Part shown: in pieces, positions 10,958-23,820 of the stretch | Layout of the letters: every line of letters begins with the position of its first letter | How positions within the stretch are numbered: the stretch's first letter is position 1 | Assembly (NCBI GenBank): GCA_012845835.1 | Contig: JABAKD010000022.1 | Span: 3,492,444 to 3,556,443, forward strand | Source of the DNA: Undaria pinnatifida | Taxonomy: Eukaryota > Sar > Phaeophyceae > Laminariales > Alariaceae | Length of the DNA stretch: 64,000 nucleotides | Direction: 5' to 3' | The notes under the pieces: model-generated | The model's database searches: none | Seen by the model: only the letters and a program-made list of their open reading frames with translations | Told to the model about the DNA's origin: nothing | Program-made: the position numbers and the translations under genes

Positions 10958-11167
10958 ATGCCGGCCAAGCCGGTGGCTGTCGCCGTGCTGCTACTCGTCT
11001 CGCATGGCGCCCGACTCGCCGTTGTTGCCGTATGCCTCATGGAAGGCCAAAGAGATCGAAAAACTCATCTGGGTCGCAGCGACCTGGCCCCGAAAGTCGT
11101 CTGGAGAAGAGACGCAAGGTGGCCGCCGCAAGCAGCACCCGAGCTCGTTGAGAGAGGGTGGGGATAG
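10958..11167 (+). CDS. Possible first exon or small ORF after the CCAAT cluster
   Basis: Starts MPAKPVAVAVLLLVSHG, a signal-peptide-like hydrophobic N-terminus, and ends at 11,167 after 69 residues. All frames in this GC-rich stretch are open for a while, so chance is a real possibility. The only support is the position 100 bp downstream of three CCAAT boxes. It resembles no family I know. Confidence 0.2.
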   Translation: MPAKPVAVAVLLLVSHGARLAVVAVCLMEGQRDRKTHLGRSDLAPKVVWRRDARWPPQAAPELVERGWG

Positions 11168-12460
11168 CGGTGGATCTGCACAAGGAAGCTCTTCAGCAGG
11201 GGGGGGGGTCGCCACGTGGTGGAACTTCGGCAGGAGGAGGAGTTCATGATAGCGCTGGTGGTACGTCCGGCGATGGGGGAGGCCATGGTGCAGGTGGGGC
11301 GACTGGTGCTGCTGTTGTTGTCGAAGTTGATGCGGTGAGACTGTTGCTTGCCTCTGCAGTGGGATCCCACCGCTGCTTGCTGGTGGGTGACTGCCTGTCT
11401 ATTGAGCTGCAGCCTCCCAAAAACAAGTATCTAGCTCGTACCTACCAGAACAGCAGTACCACGATCAGGTCTAAATTTTCAAGGTACCTTTTGTACTCGA
11501 GTAACGTATTTCTGCAGGATACCTATCATAATAAGAAACAGAAGCGCCAGAGCTGGGTTTCTTACTCGGGGAAGAGTACGGTCTACACTAACGTCACCAT
11601 ATAACCTAACGTCAGCATGACTGCTCCCGACGTTCTTATTTCCCGGTCAATGCCAGTCTGCCTTTCTTGTTACCCCCAGATACCCGGTTATTATTATCAA
11701 TCGCGTCCTGTACAGGATATATATTTTTACTGGAGGATGTCGCACCAGGTGTTCGGTAAGACGTACCAGGTAGCAGCCTGTACTGTCGGGCCTACTGGCG
11801 TACCATGTACAGTGCAGGACGCCGCATAAGAAACGGAGGTACGACCCCCGGCTGTGTTTCTCATTTGGGAAAGGGTGCGTTCTACAGTAACGTCGGCAAT
11901 ACTGCTCCCGGACTCTTTATGTCCTACTATAGTCTGGTTTCCTCATTACCCTGTTTCTTGTTGGTTTTCCTGTTCTGTGCGCTATGTTAATGCTTGTAAC
12001 ATACCAGTACCAGGTACCCACCAGGTACCTTCGTAATACGTGGTAGAATATACCAGGTACAACCTGTCAGAACATATGATACCAGCTAGTGCATGCGCTG
12101 TTGTACGACAGTACAGCAGCAGTACCGGACCCCTAATAAGAAACAGAAGTATGACCCGGGCTGATTTTCTTATTTAGGAAAGGGTGCCTTCCACGACACT
12201 ACGTAACAACAAAACCGCTCCCGATCCGCCCCCCCTCTGTAAATCCCAGTCTGGCAATCTGGTTACCCTATATTGTTCAGTGTCCTGTACCAGGTACATA
12301 CAGTGCAGGACACCTAGTTTAATCAATAGGAATGCTGGCCCAGGCTCGACTTTTTCCTAGAAAAGGTGCGTTCTGCACTATAACAACTTCAGTACAACGG
12401 CCCCCGACTTCCTATGTGTGCTCTCCCCGTAAATTGTAAATTTCAGTCTGCCTTCTTATT
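11168..12460. other. Stretch without a supported gene, rich in TACCAGGTAC words
   Basis: Only short, uncharacterised frames are present. Four of the window's twelve exact TACCAGGTAC copies lie in or just beside it (10,043; 12,008; 12,051; 12,288), with several one-mismatch copies. A loose repeat also recurs near 11,540, 11,830, 12,140 and 12,330 (ATAAGAAAC ... GGGAAAGGGTGC). Confidence 0.35.
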
Positions 12461-12463
12461 ACC

Positions 12464-12575
12464 TTTTTTTTTTTTTTTTTATCCTCCGGCGGATGGGAAA
12501 AAATAAAGCTTTAGCTCACCACACTTCCACGTATTTTCATACGCGTCGTGTGTCGATTTAACTCAGTTGCTTTAT
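12464..12575 (-). mobile_element. 3' end of a poly(A) retroposon, short copy
   Basis: Read on the minus strand, about 95 bp ending GGATGGGAAAAAATAAAG region and CCGCCGGAGGAT is followed directly by 17 A residues. The same sequence with a longer A tail recurs at 49,381-49,495. Two copies ending in poly(A) at the same point indicate LINE- or SINE-type retroposition with 5' truncation. Confidence 0.5.
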
Positions 12576-13140
12576 TACCCTGGAAAGCGACGAGTACCAT
12601 CAGGATGGCATGTGATTCACGACACGGGCAACGAGATGATGCTATCTTGTGGCGAACCGCCATTTCCGCCACGTCCAGGAGTTACTTAAGTACAGCAGTA
12701 CTAAATTACTCATCCTGCTGTTGTAGTCTGGTGTATGATGTTTACTCTAGATATAAGCTTGCTTTAGTGTACGTTTACGAGTAGATGAACACTCAAGGCT
12801 AGTCATCCTAGTCAGTATGTACATACAGTAGATTTTGTAATCCTACGTACTCGTAGGCTCTCGTTCCGCTATCCGGAGGCAGGGTGGTACTGTCGTTGTT
12901 TCTGGGGTACAGACGTTGTGACACGTCCGGCCGCTCCGATAATGTCTGCACTTCGTATACCAGGAGGCGTCGTCGACGTCGCAGGAGGAATTTCTCGCAC
13001 AAATCAAGCGTGAGATCTCCCAAGACAAACTGACTGGCTCGGATCCGTGCAACAGTTTGTAGGTGTATCTTTCGGATCCCACGATTGCGCGCAACACGGT
13101 CAACGTTGGCGGCCACCACCTCCGTTCCGTGTCCGTCTGA

Positions 13141-14060
13141 GTGCCCGAGCAAACTCACCCTCGCGGGTTACCAGACGGACGGCCGCCCTGTCCGCGTTGC
13201 AAGACAACAAGAGACGTAGTTGTCAAGGGATGGACGCAGAATCTGACGCAGAGAGCTGTTCTACGGGTTTCTGTTGCGACCTCTTGGACTACTTCTGCAA
13301 ATGCCGAAACTGCGGAGAGAACAAGAGGAAGTCTAAGGTGGGTTGTTTTTCAACTTGCTTTGTGATATTATTCTTTTATTCGGCGCAAAAGCAACTGATC
13401 GCGCGCACAACCGTTTCTCCTAGCACAAGCTGCCGACCCCCCCTCCTCGTGTTTACCGTCGTTCTCTTGTTGTGCTTGCCATCTCCAGAACTGCCAGGCA
13501 CGGGTTGTGGAGTCGTTCCAAGGATAGGATGCGGGGGGTATCATCGCAGTTTCCGTTTTTCGTCCAGGACCTCTTCCCTTTTTTTCTTTCAAGGAACTCT
13601 GCAGTTGACCGCGACGTGGTAGCGGAGGTTTATGCCAACGTGGTGTACGCAATGGGCTTTGCTGCGTCAACGGACGCCTTGGCGCAGGCGCATCCGAGAA
13701 TGTTTCACGATGCAGAGGTGAAATACTACAACAGGATATTGCGTTCTAGGGGTCGGCGCTTGTTCCAACGACAGCGGGAAACGGATTCGAGTGCTTCGAT
13801 GATCTGCACGGATACAATGGTATTTACCCTTCAGCAAACTACCTGTTTACAGTGTGGTGCGAAGGGATGGAGAGAGCACCCGTGACGAAACTCGACCAGC
13901 TCGTCCAAGGAGTGGAGGGTGAGGTGTGTTCGGGCGAAAAATGATGCGATAATATTTGTGGAGGGTGCAGGGTCCGTCCTTTGTCTGGTGAACTTTAAAA
14001 TTGATATTTTTTCACTGAAATTGCTTAGTTTTCTTTGCTTGCATTCTCAGAGTAAATAGA
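13141..14060 (+). pseudogene. Gene-like fragment with exon-like pieces, unidentified
   Basis: A candidate acceptor (CATCTCCAG, ending 13,486) opens a frame to 13,885 that includes AVDRDVVAEVYANVVYAMGF. A second overlapping frame, opening after 13,748, looks equally protein-like (YNGIYPSANYLFTVWCEGME, about 13,816-13,875) and ends at a GAG/gtgtgt donor-like site near 13,920. The two frames would join only by a frameshift or an implausible 32-nt intron near 13,716. I suspect a decayed gene or an unresolved exon structure and recognise no family. Confidence 0.25.
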
Positions 14061-15300
14061 CGCGAGGAGATCATTCAACGACGCCAACAGTAAGTCGACA
14101 GGATCGTGCTGAAATTGGACGCCTCCAACGAGCTTGCGAAGCTTCTTCGAACACGTGCTGCTGGCGCTGGATCCGACCCAAGACCTATCCAATGGGTTTT
14201 CACGTTCTTCGACGAGTTTGAGCAGTTATTATCGATGTTTAGCAATGATACTGTATACAGCAGGTACTCCGGCGTAGCGTTGAATCCATCCCCGATTTAC
14301 GGTAATCACACGGCCGCTTTAACTCTTTTAGGGTTGCAACCACAAGTCAAGTGGCAAGTCGCTTGGAAATAGTCTGCGATTAGTTTTACAGTAGTAAAGT
14401 GGTTATATAGCATTGTCTTTCTGCACCTGGCGACGCAAACTACCCATGTACCCCTTGAAACCGGCGGTGATACAGGTACACGACCACATCAATGTCAGGG
14501 AACCCTTACGGCCAGCTCGGGCACACAATGCGCCCAGCAGAAATCAACTTCGCGCTCCCGTACTGTAGATATTGGAGGAACTGCAGGTGCTAAGGCGGAA
14601 CCTTGGGTTCTCGGAGCACCCTCGTTTCAGTTCCCTAGGCCGATGGTAGAGAGTCAGGGTACTGGAGGGCAGGCGGCGCAATAGGGTGATCCTGTCACCA
14701 TGGCAACCAAGCGCTCCCGCATTCGTCAGCATTGTATAACTTGCGGGCACAAGATGCGAGTCGGGCCTTAAAAATACCACAACATTTTTTTTGGCACAAG
14801 GGAAGGGGGGCAGTCTGCACCTTTCAGATAGAACTCAGTCGCGAAGTTAAGAGGCGAACGGAAAAAACGCCACAAGAGAGTTCGGCGGGGAGTGCAAATG
14901 CGTGGGTGGCGCAGACCACCCGAGGGGCTGTCAATATGTCCCTTCTAACAAGCAGTAGCACTGGGGTGTGGGCTGAGTCGTTCTCGTTCCCCACTTTACG
15001 ACGTATGCAACAACAGTGCATGTAGTGTGTAAAGCAATCGCTGGCGTTTGGAGAAGAGCGAACCAAATGGACAGCGCGTTATCGGTGGAGGGCACTTTTT
15101 ATTTGTTTGGGGGTGACCGCTTGGTCGTAGTTTAGTTTGGCATATGGACAGGTGGGATAAGGATGTTGGTTACGGGGGGCTTGCTTTGGGTGCATTCAAG
15201 TGTGTGTGTTTGACGCAGGTTTAGGCTTTTGCGTATGAACTCAGTCCTCTTCCTGTTTCGATTCGTCGTCGTTTTTTGTTAATAATGACGATTCCTATGC
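14061..15300. other. Stretch without a supported gene
   Basis: The longest frames (for example 14,106-14,372 + and 14,824-15,066 -) have no recognisable domain and no convincing start or splice context. No repeat shared with the rest of the window was noticed here. Confidence 0.35.
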
Positions 15301-15670
15301 ACTATATAATGTCGGATTGCAAGTACACGTACAATTTAACTCGATTTCTCGTTGTTGGAAACACACATATATAAGATATACAAGGTTCCCTTCCGGGAAG
15401 TAAGTGCCTAGGGGAGTGGCGCAAGGACACATTATTTTCACTACCCCACGCGATGACCATTTTTGTTTGTAATACATACAAAAAACTTGCCCGGAAAAAT
15501 AATGAATTCGCATTTCACCCGCACAGTACTTCTTTGGTGTACTCAATAGCAGTACTTTTGTTAGCATTTTTGGGGTATACTCGATATAGACGTGCCCACG
15601 ACCGATCTGTTCTTTAAATAATACACACAGCACCACTTGATAACACACACACATTTTTTTTACACCGTAT
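15301..15670 (-). repeat. Outer block of the left inverted-repeat arm
   Basis: Diverged inverted copy of about 32,275-32,600; shared words include GGGGAGTGGCGCAAGGACAC and GAATTCGCATTTCAC. A short piece of the same family (GGGAGTGGCGCAAGAACGA) occurs near 49,320. Identity by eye is roughly 85%. Confidence 0.6.
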
Positions 15671-16066
15671 GATGTCAAGGTATTAGTAGGGTATTAGTCC
15701 GTTTGACCACTTGCAAAAGGTTAACCAATAGCTTACCCAATTTAAGCCTTATAACACACCCCCCCCCTGAAACGGCGGGATAGCAAGTCGGCCGGATATA
15801 CGGGCGGACCTGTCAATTATCCAAGCCATTTTTCCTGGGTATACCGGGGAGGTATCTTTCAAGTTCGACATGGGGAAAGTTTGAAACAGTTTATTATGGT
15901 GAATGTGGGATTTGAACCCACGACCCAAAAAAAACATGATCTGTCGACGACGCCATTTGATAAGGTAATTTGTAGGGTATTAGACCATTTGCAAAAGGTT
16001 AACCAATAATAGCTTACCCAAACTACGAAGCCTTATAACAATGATGTGTCCGATTTCGAGAAGGGC
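15671..16066. repeat. Direct repeat pair around a tRNA-like fragment
   Basis: About 75 bp containing GTAGGGTATTAG and TTGCAAAAGGTTAACCAATA occurs at about 15,683-15,755 and again at 15,967-16,040. The block fills the gap between the two conserved parts of the left inverted-repeat arm; the right arm has a different insert there. Confidence 0.5.
15897..15925 (-). pseudogene. tRNA-like 3' fragment (T arm and acceptor strand)
   Basis: On the minus strand GTGGG TTCAAAT CCCAC forms a perfect T-arm with the canonical TTCAAAT loop, followed by the seven-base acceptor strand ATTCACC and A. No matching 5' acceptor strand (GGTGAAT) occurs at the right distance upstream, so this is a tRNA remnant or tRNA-derived repeat rather than an intact gene. 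Confidence 0.35.
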
Positions 16067-17343
16067 GTCATAATTCCAACTCCAGCTTATTTATTAGCGA
16101 CCGCAAGCAAGCGAGAAGGGGCACGTGTGGCGTGAGATGCGGCACGTATTTGGAACGAGGGAGCAAGAGGACAATTAACATGTGACATATGATACGACAA
16201 AAAAAGCAACTCGTCGCCGTATAGAGAGGATACAGCACGCGCACGCACATGGTCCTACCTGTAGCGTTTTGCTCTCCGCACGTTGTCTGCTGTCTGCCAT
16301 CTGCGATCTTCGCAAAAAAACACAAAAAATACTCGTTGAAGAACTGCCTCTGTGGACGTAAATGTATAGGGATGGGTGGATATCTAAACTGATTGTTACT
16401 ATTACAAACTTCCCTATTGTGTTTCCGCATCGATGGACACGCGCACCCAGAGCGGCAGCACAGCAGAAACGTGCGGTATGGTGGGGTGACAAATTATAAC
16501 AGGCTCCGACACAAGCAACTCGCCGCAGCATAGCGAGGACACGCCAAGCGCACATGAATGGTGTCACCTACCGCTGCTGCTGTGCAGCAGGGTTGTAGCG
16601 TTGTGCTCTCCACAACATACATGTTGTCTGCTGTCTGTCATCTGCGATCTTACATAAATAGTAGTGTTGCCTACCGCTGCTGCTGTGGGGTAGAGTTTGT
16701 ACTATAAGCGTTGTGCTCTCTTGGTATGGTACGGTGTCATATAAGAAGAACACCAACATGAAATAAATATAAGGACCGTTTGAGTAATAATGCGATATTC
16801 AAACGATCCTTACACTTTACGCCGGCATGGCACTTGACAGAAGCAGCAGAAGCAACAGCAGCGAAAGATAGTATAGGCGGGTAGAGCATCGCAGGCTCCG
16901 ACCAAAGTAATCACCTACAACAACAGCAGCCGCACGCGCATAGAGTTGCAGGCTGCTGCTGCTTCGGGGCTGGACTGCTGCTGGTAGGCAGGATCGTCGC
17001 GTGGTGCTCTGTGCAAAAATAGGGAAATGTGCGTGTACCCTCTACAAGCAGAAAAACCCGGTTTGCATCCAAATCTTACGTGCGTACGCGGGGATAGGGT
17101 ATGCAGAAACCCAATCCCCGGGGATGTTGCGGAAACCCGGGGATTTGCCTCAAGTGTGCCCAAGGCCAAAAAAGTTCAATAGGCTTGCCACGCGTGACAC
17201 ACTGCACGGATCGCGCCCAAACCTCCGGCAACATGAGCCCGACGGTCGAATTGTGCCCACGGCACCCGACGTTTTTGGGACAAAGGTGCGAGCACGAAGA
17301 GATGTGCCCGAAGGAATAAAAAAATCACAATTATACATATACA
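16067..17343 (-). repeat. Left arm of a large inverted repeat
   Basis: About 1.27 kb matching 30,309-31,614 in opposite orientation with high identity (about 95-97% by eye). It includes CAG-rich segments, a short inverted word pair (AAGGACCGTTTGA ... TCAAACGATCCTT, near 16,772-16,813) and the doubled word ACCCGGGGAT. The arm ends exactly where the first tandem unit begins. Open frames inside mirror those of the other arm and show no known domain. A diverged relative lies at 50.2-52.3 kb. Confidence 0.8.
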
Positions 17344-20300
17344 TACAAGGGCTCCGCATGAGCGCCGGTGACATGCTTCGGGTAGGGCAGGGCAGCACTT
17401 CGACCACTAAGGTGTAGCTGTCCGATTTGGCATGCATTGAACTTTAAAGTAATGCCAAGAGTGTAATACGAACATGAAATTCTGAAAGTCATGCTGTGAC
17501 AAAAGAAAAAACGTAATATTATACAAAAAAGAAGGCAAGGATAGGCAAAACAAACTATTAAATGCGCCGTCAAGTAAAAGTTGGCGTCTATCAAACAAAA
17601 ATACCGAAAAGAGTATTATTGAGAACCTGCGTCGCCTCTAGGCGAAACGAAAGAGGCCTTGGCATTAATGAAGAAACTGCACTGCTGTCCCCGTGGCAAT
17701 GGAGGTTCGAAGTCGACAGGATGCAAAGTCGGTTTGCATCAAACGTCGACATTAGGACATGTCAGCCGGCGAGGTTTTGGAATAAGATTGCTTTGTTTGT
17801 TACGTGAAGGCTGTCGCATTGATTGGTCTGCGTGGTCGCGGGCGAGGAGGAAAACGTAGAAGAGGAGGGCGATCTCTCGTTGCGCCGGCGTTGTCTAAGT
17901 TTGGTGCGGGGGTGGCTTTGCTCGTACGGGAGGTTCGCGTAGCGCTTCTTCTCTGTTTTTTCTCGGGAAGGCGGGATATGTGTGTCTGCTGTCTTTTCTT
18001 CGTGGGGGCTTTCACGTTGTCGAAATCGGACGCGTCCCCTCAATGCATAATATCCGGAGTGTCTCTACCATGACGACTGCTGATGGTGCCGTGCGTATTT
18101 CCTAGAGACTGACATATTATTTACTGGTGGTAATAATAATATACCTTTGCAACATTTTTTTTCTTCATCCCATTTATCATCCCCGCACCACTCTCGCGCT
18201 CCCTCCCAGTAGTAACTCAGATCCGGGGTCAATAGCGGGCCCTCCTCCTCCCTCCCCACTTCGGCACGTGCTTTCATTTTTACCGCCAGGAGAATCCAGA
18301 ATTTTCTTCCCTCGTCGACTCGCGTCGAACCAACCAACGCTGCTAGGCGCTCTCAGCAGTTGATTGATGCCTGTTTTTTTTTTGCATTTTTGCAAATAAA
18401 GTCAAATCTCATCGTGGTGGGTGTCGAACTCAAGGACAACCAAACGTTAGTAGTATTCGAGGGTAAAACCACTATTATTAATAGACAACCGGGGCGGCCG
18501 GCTGACAAATGATTAAAAAAAAACAGGATCTTTGCATAGAGATTACATTCCCTCCCCCATATTGTATGATATTACGATGGTTGACGCGATATGTATAGAA
18601 TAAAGCGCCAAATACCTGAATATCAGCGTACGCGGAGTTTTAGATATCATGAATAACGAACGACCTTGATGGCAGAGCACGGCAAAGCATAGCGCGTCGC
18701 TCTGCTGAGCTAGCGGTGCGCTGCTGAGCTGAGCCGCAGGGCATCGCAGGGCACTGCACGGCGCTTCGTTGCTGTAAGCTATAGCGCTGCGATGGGGTGC
18801 TGGGCGGTGTCGAGCTGATGAGCCAAGCCCAGATCTCAGCCGCTGAAGCTTCATCAAGTACAAACCAAATGGTGCGACAAAAGAAAAGCTAAAGCTGGAC
18901 CGTTCCGCAACTAATGCACAGCTGTCAGGCGGCAATTAGCGGCAGTAGGAAGTTCAACTTACTAGACAAAAAGGAAGAAAAAATCGCGAAAAAGTTCAAA
19001 ATCGTGTTGGCAGAAAAACCAAGTTTGCAGGAAGCAGCTGAAAGGTCAAGAAACAGGCAATATTTCAGTTGTTGTTGTTGTTGTCGTTCTCACATTAACT
19101 CGCATAATCAAGTCCGTGGTCACAGGACAGGCTCCAGTCACTCTGGAGCTGAGGAATACCCTAGGGGAAAAACACAAACAACCCAAGGTGGTACACGCAT
19201 AAATCACAGCTGACGCAGTTCATGCCTCCACCAGAAACATATAAAAGTGAAATCGGGAGTCAGTCTACGATGTGCCAGGTCCATACCGGTGCATACGTCT
19301 CATTACTCGCGCCTGGGAAAACCGACTATACCGCTTGCCAACCAAGAAAGACTACCACGTATATATTACACGTGGTATCTATCACTACGCATGCGCACAA
19401 CAGACGCAAGTCAACTGGAAAAAAGAAACAAAGAAGAGAAAGGAAAGGAAATAAATGGGTGCATGGGGCCAAGAAAAAGAAAATGTAAATAAATTTTGGG
19501 GGGTCTACTGGCGAGTCTTGCCACCAGCACGATGCCACGTGGTTTTTCGACGATCTACAGCAGTACTACGAACGACTTTCGATACACCAACCGAAGCACG
19601 GACCACCGTACAATTACGCGACCGACAGCTGGCCGTGGTTGTCACGTGTCTCTGTGTTGGGGGCCCCTGTGCGCTGCCTCTTGTTGGCTCTTGTTTGGGT
19701 AAAACATGCGGTGTGCTCGATGGTCTCACGGCACCAGAATCAGAACGTCCGCTCGTACGACGTATCATTCTTACAGGAAATAAATGAAATACGACCTGGT
19801 ATTTTTTTCTCCATCAATATGAACATAAAACGGTTGTTATATATTGGATAGAGTGATGCGTGTACGACTAAACTTGCCAACGGCACTCGTACTGCACTTT
19901 GAGCTATCTGCTGTGGTTCTGGTTGCTACTAGTTGCTGCTGTATGTGCTAGAAGTTTCGCCCTTCGGCTATTGCTGCTGCATGCACCTGATGTTGTGTGT
20001 TTGCCTATGTTGTCAGTTGGCGTTCATGCTCGTCGTACATACTGCTGTTCTCACCCAGTACGTACGGGTTTCCTCGTACCTCGACGGCACGACGACGAGC
20101 TCAAAACAGAAGGGAGGTGACATGAAATGGCATGGACAATGACCACATAGAAGCGAGCACAGCGGGATAGTTCGCTGCGAATCAACCGCACTCGTTCATG
20201 CCTACAGCAGAGGCTGCCTGGAGTGTCAGCGGCCGTGCTAAAGCCAGGGCCAAAGGCCGAAGAGACGGCTCTTCTACCTGCTTGAGATGCTGTTATATAT

Positions 20301-20867
20301 AGACTAATGGACAGAGTGATGCGTGTACGACTAAACTTGCCAACTGCACTCGTACTGCACTTTGAGCTATCTGCTGTGGTTCTGGTTGCTACTAGTTGCT
20401 GCAGTATGTGCTAGAAGTTTCGCCCTTCGGCTACTGCTGCTGCATGCACCTGATGTTGTGTGTTTGCCAATGCCGTCAGTTGGCGTTCATGCTCGTCGTA
20501 CATACTGCTGTTCTCACCCGGTACGCAAAATTCCAAACATTATCACGTACCGTTTGGAAATGATGCCAATTTTGTAAATCATTCAGGCGTTGCAGCCATC
20601 AAGATTCAACAATTTTTCCAAACTTCCTCCCCGACACTCGCTCGTCTCGCTCGGCGCCCGTCCGCGTTCACGTCGATGTGCGGAACGGACACGGCAGGGC
20701 GAGGGGCGTTGGAGCCGCCCCCCGAAGGCGGCGCTCGAACTAAGCCATATTCGACCGAGAATTCCAGTTCCGCGAATCGCATACTTAGGCCGAGACAAAA
20801 AACTCCGGACCAAAGTCCATGACACCAAGGGATGGCTGTATATTCAAGGAATGATTTTATATATGTT
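17344..20867 (+). repeat. Tandem unit 1
   Basis: 3.5 kb. Contains the private insertion 18,538-18,992 and a full plus a partial copy of the sub-repeat containing CGTCAGTTGGCGTTCATGCT (19,893-20,265 and 20,355-20,525, approximate). The reading frame seen in units 2 and 3 after the TATA box is broken here by an 8-base length difference. Confidence 0.75.
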
Positions 20868-23820
20868 TACAAGGGCTCCGCATGGGCGCCGGCATTCGCC
20901 GGCGCCCGTGCTTTGGGTAGGGCAGGGCAGCACTTCGACAACTTAAGGTGTAGCTGTCCGATTTGGCATGCATTGAACTTTAAAGTAATGTCAAGAGTTT
21001 AATACGAACATGGGATTATGAAAGTCATGATTTGACAGAAAAAAAACGTAATATTATACAACAAAGAAGGCAAGGATAGGCGAAACATAGTATGTTAAAT
21101 GCGCCGTCAAGTAAAAGTTGGCGTCTATCAAACAAAAATACCGAAAAGAGTATTATTGAGAACCTGCGTCGCCTCTAGGCGAAACGAAAGAGGCCTTGGC
21201 ATTAATGAAGAGACTGCACTGCCGTCCCCGTGGCAATGGAGGTTCGAAGTCGACAGGATGCAAAGTCGGTTTGCATCAAACGTCGACATGGGGCCATGTC
21301 AGCCGGCGAGGTTTTGGAATAAGATTGCTTTGTTTGTTACGTGAAGGCTGTGGCATTGATTGGTCTGCGCGGTTGCGGGCGAGAAGAAAAACGAAGAAGA
21401 GGAGGGCGATCTCTCGTTGCGTCGGCGTTGTCTAAGATAGGTGCGGGGGTGGCTTTGCTCGTACGGGAGGTTGGCGTAGCGATTCTTCTCTGTTTTTTCT
21501 CGAGAAGGCGGGATATGTGTGTCTGCTATCTTTGCTTCGTGGGTGCTTTTACGTTTTGTCGAAATCGGACGCGTCCCCTCAATACATAATATCCGGAGTG
21601 TCTCTACCATGACGACTGCTGATGGTGCCGTGCGTATTTCCCAGAGACTGACATATTATTTACTGGTAGAAATAATCATATACCTTTCTTTGCAACATTT
21701 TTTTTGCTTCATCCTATTTATCATCCCCGCACCATTCTCGCGCTCCCTCCCAGTAGTAACTCAGATCCGGGGTCACATAGCGGGCCCTCCTCCTCCCTCC
21801 CCACTTACTTCGGCACGTGCCTTCATTTTTACCGCGAGGAGAATCGAGCATTTTCTTCCCTCGTCGACTCGCGTCGAATTGTACCTAGCAGGCGCTCTCA
21901 GCAGTTGATCTCTTTTTTTTATTGCATTTTTGCAAATTAGGTCATATTCTTCGTGGTGGGTGTCGAAATCAAGGACAACCGAACGTTGGAGGTATTCGAG
22001 GGTAAAACCACTAGACCACCGGGGCGGCCGGCTGACAATTGATTAAAACAAAACAGGATCTTTGCATAGGGTTCAAAATCGTGTTGGCAGAAAAACCAAA
22101 TTTATTTGCAGGAAGCAGCTGAAAGGTCAAGAAACGGGCAACATTTCAGTTGTTGTTGTTCTCACATTAACTCGCACAATCCAGTCCGTGGTCACAGGAC
22201 TGGTTCCAGTCACTCTGGAGCAGAGGAATACCCTAGGGAAAAACACAAACAACCCAAGGTGGTACACGCATAAATCACAGCTGACGCAATTCATGCCTCC
22301 ACCAGAAACATATAAAAGTGAGACCGGGAGTCAGTATACGATGTGCCAGGTCCATACCGGTGCATACGTCTCATTGCTCGCGCCTGGGAAAACCGACTAT
22401 ACCGCTTGCCACCCAAGAAAGACTACCACGTATATATCACACGTAGTATCTATCACTACGTATACGCACAACAGACGCAAGTCAACTGGAAAAAAGAAAC
22501 AAACAAAGAAGAGAAAGGAAAGGAAATGGGTGCATGGGGCCAAGAAAAAGAAAACAAAATTTTTTTTTGGGGGGTCTACTGGCGAGGCTGCCACCAGAAC
22601 GGGATGTCACATGTCACGTGGTCTTTCGACCGGCTACAGCAGTAGTACTACGAACGACTTCCGATACACGCACCGAAGCACGGACTACCGGCCAATTACG
22701 CGATCGACAGCTGGCCGTGGTTGTCACGTGTCTCTGTGTTGGGGGCCCCTGCCCTGCCTCTTGTTGGCTCTTGAGAGTGATGCGTGTACGACTAAACTTG
22801 CCAACGATCGGCACTCGCACTGCCCTTTGAGCCATCTGCTGTAGTTCTGGTTGGTACTTGTTGCTGCATTATGTGCTACTGTAGACGTTTCGCCCTTCGG
22901 CTACTGCTGCTACACCTGCTGTTGTGTGTTTGCCAATGTCGTCAGTTGGCGTTCATGCTCGTCGTACATACTGCTGTTCTCACCGAGTACGTGCGGGTTT
23001 CCTCGTAACTCAACCGTACGACGACGAGCTCAAAACAGAAGGGAGGTGACATGAAATGGCATGGACAATGGCCACATAGAAGCGAGCACAGCGGGATAGT
23101 TCGCTGCGAATCAACCGCATTCGTTCATGCCTACAGCAGAGGCTGCCTGGAGTGTCAGCGGCCGTGCTAAAGACAAGGCCAAAGGCCGAAGAGACTACTC
23201 TATCTATCTGCTTGGTTTTGTCTCGAAATTCTGTTACGTGAAAGTATCATGATTTGGGAGTTATTTCGTCACGAAACGTCTTGCCGTCGGTTATTTGTGT
23301 CACGAAGTTGTTGGATATCGTCGGTAAGTTGTGTCACGTTTTAGGTGAACCCCCCACTAAAATATTGAATTTCCAGCTGGCAAAACGAGCAGAAACAAAA
23401 GCAATAAAATGCCGAGCAAGAAACCAAACGAACTAGTAAAAAAGTACAGCAAAGACACTAACGCTCGAGAGTATGCCACCGAAAAATTCCAAACATTATC
23501 ACGTACCGTTTGGAAATGATGCCAATTTTGTAAATCATTCAGGCGTTGCAGCCATTAAGATTCAACAATTTTTATAAAATTCCTCCTCGACACTCGCTCG
23601 TCTCGCTCGGCGCCCGTCCGCGTCCACGTCGATGTGCGGAACGGACACGGCAGGGCGAGGGGCGTTGGAGCCGCCCCCCGAAGGCGGCGCTCGAACGAAG
23701 CTATATTTGACCGAGAATTCCAGTTCCGCGAATCGCATACTTAGGCCGAAACAAAAAACTCCGGACCAAAGTCCATGACACCAAGGGATGTCTGTATATT
23801 CAAGGAATGATTTTATATAC
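20868..23820 (+). repeat. Tandem unit 2
   Basis: 2.95 kb, the shortest unit, with neither the unit 1 insertion nor the MITE, so it approximates the basic unit. It begins with a perfect 10-bp-stem hairpin (20,884-20,907, GGGCGCCGGC with a 4-base loop). A 260-codon frame (22,062-22,844) is open but shares its DNA with other open frames, so coding is unproven. Confidence 0.75.

Noticed and set aside
18400-18520. tRNA-gene-like A-box/B-box segment (minus strand, also near 21,955 and 24,905)
   Set aside because: GGTGGTCTAGTGG and GAGTTCGACAC words resemble Pol III boxes, but the T stem does not pair and no cloverleaf forms. At best it is a tRNA-derived repeat, so no gene was called.
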